Counted from the stretch's first letter, positions 1 through 11,108 are shown. The stretch is DNA of 64,000 nt from Tritrichomonas musculus (GCA_039105265.1 JAPFFF010000001.1:10416001-10480000); one strand, 5' to 3'. The notes: generated by a model from the letters alone, not told the origin. Made by a program: numbers and translations.

Positions 1-1714
1 GTAAACTTCAGAAAAACAAACTTTTTGAGAATAAAATCTCTTTGAGTTTCACCTACTCTACTTTAGTTTATTTTTCTTCTTTAATAGCAAAACAGAAAAA
101 GTGTCAGTTTTTATTATCTAATTTGAAATGTAACTTCATCACCTTACTGCCCCTTGCTCTTTTAATTTTTCAAAAATAATATATAATTTATATGCATTTA
201 AATAAAATTAGTTATGCTGATTAAGATTCGCCAAGCATAAAATAAACCTTATATTAAGTTTTACAAAACATCAAAAAAACATCAAATTTAATTTTTAATC
301 GGTTTATATCTTAATATTTATATGTTATTTCCATAATGAAATAATATTTATAAATATATAATATTTTACATAAGATATATAAATCATATTAAACTCTTTT
401 TATTATTTTAATATTAAAAAAAAGTTGAAATAGCTTTGAAAATCTATATTATTTTGATATTTTTTCATGTTTTTTCTTAAACTTTGAAGATTATACTGGA
501 CTAGGAAATATACATTTTAACAATGCGTTACAATGCATATTTTAATATGAAATTATATATGAAATATTAATTGCTAGCCAAAATATTTATGAAATATTTT
601 TCCTTTGTATTTTTTATCACAAAAATTGCTTTAATTTATAAATATCTTCCTAGTTTCCTGAAAATTTTTAAATTATATTAAAATATCTTTTTAAAATAAA
701 TCTTAATGATATAATTTTATATTATAATAAAAATCTGTTCTACAGTTTTTGAGATTCATGGAATTATTACAATAAAACTGGCATATTAGTATAAAAATAC
801 ATTTTTAAAGCCATTTATATCTCCAAAATAATATAGAAAACTATTTTAGAAATTGTATTTATATTTTTCTTTTAAAAACTTATGCAAATAATATTAATTT
901 TGATATTCAAGCAAAATTTCTAAAAGTCTTCAAATTTATAGCGTGAATCATTATAATTCTTATATACAATTAGAGCAGACAATAAATGTAGTATATAGAG
1001 AAATATTAATCCATAAAAAAAAAAATATCTTTTGTGTAGTTCTATTTTTAAAATGATTAAATATTTAAATGATAATATTTTATATTATATTTCCAAATAG
1101 ATAAATAATATATCAATTTTATTTATGCTTTCATAAAATATATTAATAAAAATATAGGAAAACCTAAAATTCAAATTATTCAATATATTTCTGAGAAATA
1201 ACATTAAAACAAAACTTTTTATATGAATTATTTGAATTAAATTTCAAATAAAATAAGTTTATGAGATTAAATAAAATATTTAAAAAATTATTTTTTCAAT
1301 GCATGTGTAGTTTTCGTATTTTTCTAATCATTAATTTAAAAATATATAATTAATATTATATATTAATATTTTTTATATAGCAAGAGGCAGTTGATAGAAT
1401 TAGATAAATGTGTTTGATTAGTTGAATGTATGAAAATAAAACATTATTTTCTTTTATCTTTTTTTATAAAAATAATTTTCAAATTATTATATATGTTTCT
1501 ACCTTAAAAAATTACATATATAAATAAAAACATTTAAATAAAGTAATTTAAAGTAATGACATCGAAATCAATAATAATATTATTAAGTTGATATCTAAAA
1601 AACTGTAGAAAATTTTCAAATTATGTTTAAAATTCAACTTTTACATGATGAATACTGCATGATATCTTTGTTTAAAAAGAAAATATTCAGCAGATTTTTT
1701 TTTTTGGCACCTCT
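1..1714. other. AT-rich DNA without recognisable genes
   Basis: I see no credible coding region here on either strand. The stretch is AT-rich with frequent stops in all frames. At 1706-1714 lies GGCACCTCT, the reverse complement of a hAT-like terminus AGAGGTGCC. The homology of the X element to the right begins immediately after it. This suggests that another element, whose other end is outside the window or not recognisable, has cut into the X copy here. Confidence 0.5.
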
Positions 1715-2106
1715 ATATTTAAATAAATTTTATTATGTAAATAAGTTACTTTATACTCTCATTTTAAAGAAAAATGTAATTTTATATTTTGCATTATTTT
1801 GAATTATTTTTCATCGTATTTTGGTACGTTATTATTGTTTAGTGATGTGAGATGATTTTAGGTGAAGTGAAGTTAATAGTGAAGTGATTCTTGAAAAATA
1901 TAAATTTCCTCATCTTCTTAAAAATATTATTAAAAATATATTTTATAAAGGAAAATTATTAATTACTATATTATAAAAATAACTTTAATATTTAATATAT
2001 TGAAAACCAAAAAATAATCATAATACAAACCAACATATTTTTTTAGAAATTCAAATGAAAACCATCGTTTAATTGAATTTTTCATTTTTTTTTTTTGTTA
2101 ATTTAT

Positions 2107-3207
2107 ATGTGTAAGCCATCCAAGACTTTTTCCAGTTATTTTATATTTAGATAGATTTTTAATAGCTACATATAATTTACTATTTAAAAAATCAAAATCA
2201 TCAAAGGTGAATTAGATAATCGCATTTTATTTTCCATAAAAAATAATTTGGGTAAAAAATGGTCATTTTGAATTTTTTGATTTTATAAATGGCGGAACCT
2301 CATTTTAAATAATATTCCCTATTCTTATAATATATTTTAAAGCAAAAATATTGAGTTTGATCGTTTAAAATTAATTTTCTAACCGCCGAAAATTGAATCA
2401 TTCCGTTTATTAATTCAACTTTTTGAATTCATTTTTCAAACTAAACTTTATCTTTGAAGTTATGTTCAAACAAAATATATCATTTTATTGAGCATTAAAA
2501 GAAGAAATCGAATATTACAAAATAAAAAGTTAGAAAAGATCATGTATCGAAAAAACTTAAGGGACCACTATCATATTTTTTTGTAAACATTTCAATATTG
2601 AAAAAACTCATAGAAAATAAAATTCAATGGTTATTATTTCGGAAAAAGTTTAAAACTTTAAAATTTCACCATTCCGATCATTTTTGTAAAATTTTTACAT
2701 CTTCTCAACTTTTAAATTTTTATTGAAAAAAGGGAATAGGCTTAAAAGAAGAATAGAAATAAATGACATATTATTTTTATAATTTATATATACCAAAATA
2801 TAGCAAAAATACTCAAGAAATAAATTTTTTTATGACAATTAATTTTGTGATAACTCATAGAATTTTTAACACAGAATTTGATAGTGGTCCCTTAAAAATA
2901 ATTATTATATTAACTTTTTTGGACTAACGGCAAAGTAATTATAAATATTTATGTTTTATAATGTATAATGCATATGTATAAAATCAAATAGTATTAGTAG
3001 TTTTGAAGGATATCTCTTACGAAGAGAGATCTATTAGTATGTGAAGTCAAAAAAAACTCGATGAATATTAAGTTTTTTGATTGGTTTCAATGACCAATTT
3101 AAAGATTATTAAATGGGTAAGAAAATTTATTAAAATCACCAAATAAAACCTAAAATTCGAAGAGATTTTGAAACTTTTTGAGGTCAAAAAAAGAGTGTCC
3201 CACCCAT
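2107..3207. mobile_element. R element, copy 1 (766 bp plus a nested insertion)
   Basis: The element runs from ATGTGTAAGCC to CCCACCCAT and is flanked by the perfect 8-bp duplication TAATTTAT (2099-2106 and 3208-3215). Its ends form only a short imperfect inverted repeat (ATGTGTAAG and ATGGGTGGG). It is the inverted counterpart of 15291-16056. Removing the nested 331-bp element plus one TTAA leaves 766 bp, exactly the length of copy 2. No coding region is visible. The 8-bp TSD fits hAT- or P-like transposition. Confidence 0.9.
2561..2891. mobile_element. TTAA-flanked GGGACCACT MITE inside R copy 1
   Basis: This 331-bp non-coding element has inverted ends GGGACCACTATCA and is flanked by TTAA on both sides (2557-2560 and 2892-2895). 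R copy 2 keeps the uninterrupted sequence at this site (about 15600-15610), with a single TTAA. A TTAA target is typical of piggyBac. The same junctions can also be read as a TA duplication around AGGGACC, so the superfamily is open. Its interior resembles the elements at 17840-18185 and about 57350-57520. Confidence 0.88.
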
Positions 3208-3262
3208 TAATTTATCTATTTAATATATAATGTAAAACTTAAATAAAAAATTTAAATAGTAT

Positions 3263-3847
3263 CAGGGATGGTTACCGTTACTAATCGGTAAACATTTAAA
3301 CGTTCTCTACCGTACCGGTATTACCTTTAAAACTGCCAGTATATGGTAATACCAGTACACTTACCGATTTACCGGGAGAAATGTTACCGGAAATGAAGTG
3401 AAACTTTCAGTAAAACATCGGTATTTATTTTTTGATGATATTATAACATACTTTTCAAAAAATCATTCTAAATTAAATATGTTTGAGGCTTGTTATAATG
3501 TCAAATTAGAATACCAGTTTAATTATATAATTTTAATTTATTTCATTATATAATTCTATTTTATATTTAATTATCTTAAGCCTAAAAAATATTTAATGTC
3601 ATAGCTTAAAATTTTAACTCAAAATTATAATTATTATATCAATATGGAATTACCGGTAATTACCAGTAATCATAAAAAAATACATTTTACTACTTTTATG
3701 AAAAAAATCGGTATTAAATTTTTACTGGCGGTTATTTTAAACGTATTTACCGGTACATACTTAATACTCCAAAAAAAATACCAGTATTTACTGCTTACCA
3801 GTAACATTCCGGTAAACGGTAAAAACTGATCTCGGTAGCCATCCCTG
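3263..3847. mobile_element. CAGGGATGG hAT-like MITE rich in CCGGTA motifs
   Basis: The ends are CAGGGATGG and CCATCCCTG, flanked by the perfect 8-bp duplication AATAGTAT (3255-3262 and 3848-3855). The right X copy is uninterrupted at the matching place near 60510-60520. The termini and TSD length are typical of hAT MITEs. The interior is dense in ACCGGTA- and TACCGGTA-type motifs in both orientations. A 61-codon open frame at 3644-3829 lies inside and is not credible as a gene. Confidence 0.9.
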
Positions 3848-3929
3848 AATAGTATTTAAATTATAATATATATTATATATATAAAATAAAATAATGTTAT
3901 AATAAAAATGGAACTAGGATAAAAATTGT

Positions 3930-4633
3930 TGATAGATCTTTAAATGCAGATTTTTTAGAAAAAACGTTAAGGTCAAATATTTTAATGTTATTTTTACCGT
4001 TGTGGCCACACTCATATTTGTTTTCTTTGGCGAATATTAATCACTCTTCGGCTTACCAAGCAACTATAAAGACAAGCGTTTTTTCCCATAAGCCATAAGT
4101 AATGACAATCTTGGATTTTACGTTTTTTTTACAGACTTAAGAATATTTCTACTTTTTATATAACATTTTACTTAATTATATGCCAAAAAATGTTTACGAG
4201 TATGATTTTAATGATGGCATTAATGCATTTGATCCATGTATTCTTCTTATATTAAAGTTTTTCACTATGCATATTTCCTTTTTTACCCTGAATATTGATG
4301 AAATCCTTTTTAGTTTTACTCTATTTTCATGGCGGAATAATTTTATTAATACTAGCTCTATCATTTATTAGACAAAAATGAACAAATTTATACTATTATG
4401 ATAATTAAGTTTATCCGAATAGTGTTCCGTCACAAAAAAAGGTATTTTTAAAGTTTTAATAAAAATAATCAGGTTTTTAAGTATCTTTTTTATTTTTTTT
4501 ATCCTCATGCCATTTTCTATTAAACCGTCGGGAAAAAAAAATTGAATGCGATTTTCCAAAATTTTGTACTTTTTTCAATTGAAAAAAAATTGAATGAAAA
4601 TTTTCCGAAAAATCTGCATTTTGGAATCTATCA
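3930..4633. mobile_element. TGATAGAT inverted-repeat element
   Basis: The inserted segment has inverted ends TGATAGATC and AATCTATCA, with related subterminal GCAGAT/ATCTGC motifs. It is flanked by a 6-bp duplication, AATTGT (3924-3929 and 4634-4639). The right X copy has the uninterrupted site near 60435 with AAATGT, one base different. Two short open frames inside (4180-4371 plus, 4368-4559 minus) have no recognisable similarity. A superfamily cannot be assigned from a 6-bp TSD and short termini alone. Confidence 0.7.
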
Positions 4634-5154
4634 AATTGTTTATTATTTCAATATAAAAAATATAATAACTGAAAAAGTTAAAAATTTATAAAAAATAAAA
4701 AAAATAAAAACAAGTGTATCTCTAGAAAATAAATATTTTTTAAACATAAAAGTATTAATAAGTTATCAATATATATACTATAATAATTAAAAAACAAAAT
4801 TATATATATATTTATATTTCATCAATTTTTATATAAAAAAAATTATATAGCCTCTCAATTATAAAACGATTCTTATTCAGAAAAATAAAAATAGAAATAT
4901 CTCAAAAATAGGAGTATAAAATTCTTATCCATTAAAGTACATTCTTAGTATCAAAATAAAAATAAAGAAAATATGATCAATATTACAATATTTCGTCAAT
5001 TTCTCTACATGAATACCTCTGAGGTGCGAGAGCTGGTTGATTTTATTATTATTAAATTATAAAATAATATATATATATATATATATATCCTTCTCTATTA
5101 TGTTAGGATTTTAAATTATATTAGTCACTAGGAGTAAAAACATTTGTGTTTTAA

Positions 5155-6394
5155 GGGGGTATAACGGATATTTTGAAGGCTTAAAAAAAGATAAATACGT
5201 AACTTCATAAGTAGAGAATAATAATAAATAATATATTTTCAATAAAGAAAACAATAAATTTGTTCAAGTAGTTTTAAAATGAATATGACTTAAGAAAATC
5301 GTATTTTATTTTTTAACCTTTTAATTCAAAAAATGACCTTTTTTATTCAAATTTGATAAAATTCAATTTTTTCGTGATTTCTCTCAAAAAAGATGATCGT
5401 TCCATCAAAAATTGTGGGAATTTGTGAAGTTTATTTTTATTTTTTTTCGTTTTTCGGGTCACCAAAACAAAAGTTCATTTTCAGGTCTCTTTAATTCTTT
5501 CGATACTGCTTTTCAAAAAAAATTTCTTGAACAAACTGCTATTGATTTTTACTAATCTCTCTACTTAAAGAGTCAAAATTACAATTCAAGCTTAAATGAA
5601 GAATTAAAATTTTTGATAATTTTTTTAAAGACCTAAATCAAAAATCGGGCTCCGACAAACCCTAAGTTTTTTGATGATGTTTATATATCATTTACTAAAT
5701 TAACCTCAAATTTTCCACCAAAAATAATTTGAGGTAATGAAAATTATTTCTCAATCCATGCGCAAATCGAACTGATTTCATTTTTATTATTTTTAATAAA
5801 ATTATGTGGAATAATAAAAAAGCAGAACAAAATTTTAATTTACTTATTCAACACCAAAATACTTAAAATTATTATCAATAGCTCATTCGTTTTATTATTT
5901 TTAAAGAATTTATTAGTGCAATATACATTTAATATTGTTGATACTAATTATAATTTCATCTTTCTTCTTTTTTTATACTTTTTTTAGCCATATAATCTTC
6001 ATTACGTAAAATTGATCTTTAAACCTTAAAACCCTTTGTCAAAAGCTGATAGGATAATTTTAAATTTATTTTATGTATGCATAAGCTGATCAATAAGTTA
6101 ATTTAAACAGATATTTCATTAGTAATTGAAACATATTTCCTAATATGAACTTGATTTTTTTAATTATTTCAATAAAAAGTATTTTTAGTATTTACTTAAT
6201 GAAATTATTCAATAAAACATGCCAAATTATATCGAATAAATTATGATGCAATAACATGATTTACTTTTGTTTTTTAAATTCTTATTCATTTTCTCATTTA
6301 TATATTATTTTGTAGTTTTAAATTATACTATTTGTTTTAGTTAATATTTCTTTTTCTTTGAGATATTTTAACAGAAAAAAGTGATCAAACCCCC
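5155..6394. mobile_element. Possible TTAA-flanked GGGGGT element
   Basis: TTAA at 5151-5154 is followed by GGGGGT, and CCCCC before TTAA (6395-6398) closes the segment. This is the same TTAA-plus-G-run layout as the elements at 2561 and 17840. Only about six bases of the ends are inverted and no empty site is available here, so the 1.24 kb span is tentative. No coding region is recognisable inside. Confidence 0.45.
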
Positions 6395-6822
6395 TTAAAA
6401 TTTTAATAAAATAAAAAATAAACCATTCAATTATAAAATTTTTAAAAGATGGAGAGTAATTACATTTTATCATAAGGGGGTCAACCGCTCAACCGTTGTC
6501 ATAAAATTGAGAGAAATAAAAAATCTAAAGATCAATGCAAAATAAATTATTAAATAAATATAGCAGTATGTATGAATAATAAAAAATTGCATTAAAAAAA
6601 ATTTCCTTTATTTTGCCAGGAGTTAGAAGAGATCAAAGTTTTGATGACATGTGATATAAATTACATTTTTTACTAATATAAAATCATTATAAAAGGCCAT
6701 TAATTGATATAATTTTGGATTTAAACTCCTTGTGATCAACCAAATATTCAATTTTATTCTATAAAACCCTCAAAAAATTATTAAAAAACATTAAATGAAA
6801 GATATTTTCAAAGATTTATTAT

Positions 6823-7230
6823 GGACAATCGTTTTTTTCTACGCCACTTTTTGATTGGTTTTTCTATCCATGAGTAGCTACTCATGGAAAGTAAAAAACC
6901 GCCATCTTAAGGTGAAATTTGAGTTACTATGTTAAGAAATTTAACCAAAAAAATCGTAAAATTTTAATTTTACCTTAAAATTATTACAATTTAATTTTTT
7001 TGATATAAATTTGTTTATTTTTACATAATTTTTCGGGGATATACGCACCAGTGACCACTACGGGGCTGCACGAAGCCGAATTTGGTTCCTTTAATTGCTG
7101 GATGAATCGGGAAGCTATTTGAACTATATAATTTTGCATTATTTAGTAAAAAATGAATTAAAAAAGTATAAAAAAGTATTCAAAAAGTTTAAAAGTTTTC
7201 AAAAAGAGGCGTAGAAAAATACGATTCTCC
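6823..7230. mobile_element. Q element, copy 1 (MULE-like MITE)
   Basis: This 408-bp segment starts GGACAATCG and ends CGATTCTCC. Long imperfect inverted repeats include TCTACGCCACTTTTTGA. It is flanked by the 10-bp duplication GATTTATTAT. A TSD of 9-10 bp is characteristic of Mutator-like elements. Copy 2 at 47822-48143 is in the opposite orientation. Copy 1 differs internally and carries the palindrome CATGAGTAGCTACTCATG at 6869-6886. No gene. Confidence 0.82.
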
Positions 7231-7353
7231 GATTTATTATTTCTCCTCATGAAAAACAAAAATTGAAGAAAAATAACCATAAACATCTATTAAGAAATGG
7301 TTAAACAATCAAAAGTAAGCAAACATTTATTACTTTTTTTTTTTTTTTTTTTT

Positions 7354-8111
7354 GGGGAATACTTATCGCCCCCGATACTTATTGACCCCGGAGGTTAAGG
7401 TCAATATTGACCTTGTATCGTACATCAGAAAAAAAAGTTCGAAACTTTTTTGCACTTTTGCAGAAAATACCATGAGTAGCTACTCATGCTTTTTTCACTT
7501 TTTTTCCAGATAAAAAAAAAAAAAAATATAAACGTATTATTTTAGTTTAAGTTGATATTGATTTTTATTATAAGTACTCACTAATAAACAAGCATTCACA
7601 AGTATTTTATATATTATCAATTATTCTTTTTGTTACTTTCTAGCAAGAAAAACTAAAATCATCATCATAATTTAAATTAAATATTAGCTTAATTGAAATC
7701 AAATGCGCAATCCGGGTGAATAGCAATAAATATAGACTGTATCTCTTATAATAAAATGAGTCCTTTGTGATTTTGAAAGAATATAATATCAAATATTAAT
7801 AATATAAGTGAAACTTTGAAATTTGCGTAATTAAATGCTTTAAAATAATAAAATGATGGCGTAAAAAATACTTTTGGTTGACTGTTTATTTAGTAGATGC
7901 TTAAAATAAAGACCAAAATCGAATTATAAAAAAAAATCGTTTATAATTTTTTTTACTCGAAAAAATGTGAAAAAAGCATGAGTAGCTACTCATGGTATTT
8001 TTTGCAAAAGTGCAAAAAAGTTTCGAACTTTTTTTTCTGATGTACGATACAAGGTCAATATTGACCTTAACCTCCGGGGTCAATAAGTATCGAGGGCGAT
8101 AAGTATTCCCC
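7354..8111. mobile_element. W foldback element with long inverted arms
   Basis: Two arms of about 160-190 bp, starting GGGGAATACTTATCGCCC, are inverted copies of each other at 7354-7530 and about 7935-8111, around a short AT-rich centre. Each arm carries the 18-bp perfect palindrome CATGAGTAGCTACTCATG (7471-7488 and 7978-7995). Both flanks are T-runs, so a TSD cannot be measured. The open frame at 7901-8083 lies in an arm and is not a gene. Confidence 0.8.
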
Positions 8112-8239
8112 TTTTTTTTTTTTTATGAAATATATATCAATAATTTTATGAAATAACACTACGTTTAACTGTTAAAATTTCATTTATTGTAATATATAAA
8201 TAAACAATTCCTAACAAATTTCATATTTTAATATATTAT

Positions 8240-9544
8240 AAAGGTATGGAAACTTCTATCCACTCGACAGATCATTTTTCTTTCAATATATAATTTTTAA
8301 ATGACAGTATTAATGATAAATATAATATAAAAAAGACATATTTTTCGAGAGGAATTTAAGATAAAAATAAATTATTTTTTTTGAAAAAAATTGAATCCTA
8401 ATCTGGTTATCTTAATTCAAAAAACAATTTTTTTTTATTTTTATAAATATATTATTTTTAAATATAATTATATATGTAATTTATATTTCATGAGGAAGAA
8501 CTCGAAATCTATCATTTTTTATATTCAGATCACAAGTGATATGAATTATTTTAACCTAAAAGGCGAATTTTTTTTTTACCTAAAAGGCGAATTTCAAAAT
8601 TTTGAAAATTATGAGTTTATACAGGAAATTGTTTTCTAATTTTCTTCATATTGATATTAAAAATTCTATTCCCAATTCGTTCAAATCACTTTTTCCATTT
8701 TTATTGTTGATTATACATCATGGATAAACAAACCAAGCAAAGATTATTCATTTTTAATATTTTTTCCTAAAACTCAAGCAAATTCGCCAAATTTACTAAA
8801 TAAAAGCGATTTACAAAATAACTATCGTACAAATTCCAGCACATAGTTGGCAGATGAAAAAACTATCGATAATTCATTTGTTTATAAGGAAAATAAAACA
8901 TACTGGAATTAATAAAAGAATTATTTTGTAAAACGATCTTATTTGGTGAGTTTTTTGAATTTGTTTGAGCTTTAGGAAAAGACATTCTAAAATAATTATC
9001 TTTGCATGGTTTACTTTTCCATGTTGCGCTGGGATATAACTAAGAATTGTTTTGTAAACTACTCTTATTTAGTTATTTTGTTGAGTTTATTTGTGTCTTT
9101 GGAAGAAATACTATAAAAAAAATAAATTAACCTTTTTGGTAAAAAAATTTTCATCTTTATTGGTCAATAATAAAATTCATATCATCAATGATATGAACTA
9201 TACAAAAAATTGATAACATCATATAAGATTTCCAAATCCACTCGAAAAATATGGCCTTTTTTTTATTTTATTTTCTAATAAATAAAAACTTTAAGAACAT
9301 ATAAAAAAACTAAAAACTTTTGTCGACTCATTCATCTTTAAATTGATTTTTTCTTAAAAAAACATTTTTTTCTCATTATGCATTTTATGAGATTTGAATT
9401 AAGCACTTTCATACTATTTTCAAATATGTTAATAATATGATAAAACAATATTAGACATGTATTAAACTTTGATGAGGTTTTTCCCGTTGATCAAAAATTG
9501 CCAATTTTTGGATTTCATTTTTTTCTTGTTTTTCGGTAATAAAA
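8240..9544 (-). mobile_element. S element, copy 1 (truncated)
   Basis: It begins AAAGGTATGGAAACTTC, the terminus of the complete S copies at 32580-35194 and 50065-52375. It follows them in reverse order until 9544, where an AGAGGTGCGAGAACT terminus cuts it. The missing end is not found on the far side of the interrupting region. An open frame at 8391-8639 starts at a non-ATG codon and matches a frame at 34853-35044 in copy 3. I do not take it as a functional gene. The 8-bp TSDs of complete copies point to hAT-like mobilisation. Confidence 0.8.
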
Positions 9545-9744
9545 AGAGGTGCGAGAACTCTCTTTTTTAAAATTACGACAAAATTTTGAAATACAATATA
9601 CATTATAAAATGATAAATATCATATTTTAATTTTGTGATCTTTCTCTCCGTAGTTGCCAAAATATTTATTATTTAATTATTTTATAGATTTGTTACTGTT
9701 TTTTTTAGAAGACATGTTAAAAAAATGAAGTGTTTATTAATAAA

Positions 9745-10182
9745 TTAAGGAGTAATAATAATCTTAGCTAATATTTCATCTAACTTAAAACCATGCGATA
9801 ATAATGTGCTTTCTATAGATCTTAGTTTAAATGATTGTGAAGACATTTCAGATTCGATGTCTTTTAACTTTGAATATAAATGATTTACATCAAGATCAAT
9901 AGTATTTAATTTATCCATTACATCTGGATAATAAGTATCGTTAAAGAAATCAAAAATATTATTAATATCTTGGGAGATTTTATCATTTAGTTGTTCAAAT
10001 TTTGTAAAATATTGAATAAAATTAGATTTGAGAATAAAATCAACATCGTCAAGTTTTTCTAACATAGTTTTACATGCTATTAACATATCGGAAATATTTT
10101 TATCAATATTTTCATCTGATTTATCAATTGAATTTATTAAATCCCATAAATTCTGCATAGTTTTTGACGGAATGGTGGACAT
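9745..10182 (-). CDS. 145-residue coiled-coil protein, unknown function
   Basis: This is an intact frame from ATG (10182) to TAA, giving a hydrophilic protein rich in Asp, Asn, Lys, Ser and Leu. Heptad-like spacing of hydrophobic residues runs through residues 25-135, so it is probably mostly helical coiled coil. No signal peptide, membrane segment or known motif is visible. It is the last of three closely packed minus-strand frames. An initiator-like ACTTCATTTTTA lies shortly upstream of its ATG. After its stop, the sequence TAAACACTTCATTTTTTT and then ATGTCTTCT repeats what follows the 44-residue frame upstream. It lies inside the AGAGGTGCGAG-bounded region and may be an accessory gene of that element. 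Function unknown. Confidence 0.6.
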   Translation of the reverse strand: MSTIPSKTMQNLWDLINSIDKSDENIDKNISDMLIACKTMLEKLDDVDFILKSNFIQYFTKFEQLNDKISQDINNIFDFFNDTYYPDVMDKLNTIDLDVNHLYSKLKDIESEMSSQSFKLRSIESTLLSHGFKLDEILAKIIITP

Positions 10183-10211
10183 TAAAAATCAAAACTTAAA
10201 TAAAAATGAAG

Positions 10212-10508
10212 TCATTTTTTTATTAAAATTATAGAAGAAGGATTATCTGACAAAAACGTATCTAAAGGAATTAGAGAATTGAAATTTTTAATTAAAAATT
10301 CTCTTATTTCATCATTATCATTTAAAAAATCTTCTAATACTTCTTTAGATTCAATTAATATCTGATCTTTATTTGAAATTAAAGAAATGAAATCTAAATT
10401 ACGAGACATCAATAACTTTGTTTCATCAAGAGAAGTTAAATAAATTATAGAATCATTAAGTTGATTAATATTTTCAATAACAGGAGTTTAAGTTATAAAA
10501 GAAGACAT
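10212..10508 (-). pseudogene. Small coiled-coil gene with an early stop
   Basis: An ATG at 10508 begins M-S-S-F-I-T and is followed at once by TAA. The same frame then stays open down to 10212, encoding a helical, Leu/Asp/Asn-rich segment (TPVIENINQLNDS onward, ending IILIKK). It resembles the neighbouring 145-residue protein in composition. Translation could restart at an internal Met around 10412, giving about 66 residues. It starts 17 bases after the end of the 44-residue frame and ends 29 bases before the 145-residue gene, so the three form a compact array. Whether it is expressed cannot be told. Confidence 0.5.
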
Positions 10509-10525
10509 ATTAAAAAATGAAGTGT

Positions 10526-10660
10526 TTATTGAATTAAAGAATCAAGTTGGGATTTTTCCCTCTTTAGAGAAGCTAATTCTTGTTGTTGTAATAAAATCTG
10601 ATATTCAATTGTCTGGATTTGTTCTAAAAATTCTTTTTGTCTATCAAAAATTCGTTGCAT
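10526..10660 (-). CDS. 44-residue coiled-coil small protein
   Basis: A short frame from ATG at 10660 to TAA encodes MQRIFDRQKEFLEQIQ, followed by a run rich in Leu, Gln and Glu that ends LDSLIQ. The hydrophobic residues fall on a regular heptad, so nearly the whole peptide could be one coiled coil. It is the first of three tandem minus-strand frames. Its 3' flank (TAAACACTTCATTTTTTAA, then ATGTCTTCT) is repeated after the 145-residue gene at 9701-9745. That conserved spacer argues for real, duplicated gene boundaries. No family is recognised. Confidence 0.45.
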   Translation of the reverse strand: MQRIFDRQKEFLEQIQTIEYQILLQQQELASLKREKSQLDSLIQ

Positions 10661-10814
10661 ATTGCTTCCTTCGAGCTTATATAAAACTTTGTAAGAACTT
10701 TTTAGAAAATTTGGACCCTTTTTTTTTTTGAAAATTTAATTGTTCATACAAATATTTCTATAAGTACAATCAAAATTGTTCTTAGAATCATTCAATATAA
10801 TTCAAAAATATATA

Positions 10815-11108
10815 ACGTTTATTATTTTTTTCAAGAGTTTTAATTTTATTCCAGGATAACCGTTTTTTTATAATAAAATTTCAATAAGCTCATATAAAAA
10901 GTTTGTATTGTGATTTAAAATCTATGTTTTTTTCCTTACCTTTTTCATTCAAATTTTTCTTTCTAAATTATAATCCCAGTATGATTGATCGTTTTTAATT
11001 CAATTTTTGAATTATATTTTAGTGGATTATCGGAATAGTTAAATATTAAACCATCTTAAACGGTTATCCTGGAATAAAATAAACATCCTGGAATTAAATA
11101 GCAAACGT
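10815..11108. mobile_element. ACGTTT MITE, copy 1
   Basis: This 294-bp non-coding element has ends ACGTTTATTATTT and AATAGCAAACGT, with subterminal inverted TTTTATTCCAGGATAACCG motifs. TA flanks each side (10813-10814 and 11109-11110). It is nearly identical to the 294-bp copy at 14935-15228, so both are recent. A TA duplication fits Tc1/mariner-type mobilisation. Confidence 0.85.

Larger units (their letters stand above)
1715..5020 (-). mobile_element. X element, left copy (truncated, with nested insertions)
   Basis: The outer end at 5008-5020 is CATGAATACCTCT, the same terminus as the complete X copy at 60053-61347. The body is the reverse complement of roughly 60053-60965. The left end is missing. 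Three insertions interrupt it: the R element (2107-3207), a CAGGGATGG element (3263-3847) and a TGATAGAT element (3930-4633). The uninterrupted right copy supplies the empty site for each. X has no recognisable gene and is probably non-autonomous. Its 8-bp TSD in other copies and its termini suggest hAT-like mobilisation. Confidence 0.8.

Noticed and set aside
3644-3829. 61-codon open frame
   Set aside because: It lies wholly inside a hAT-like MITE and reflects its CCGGTA repeats.
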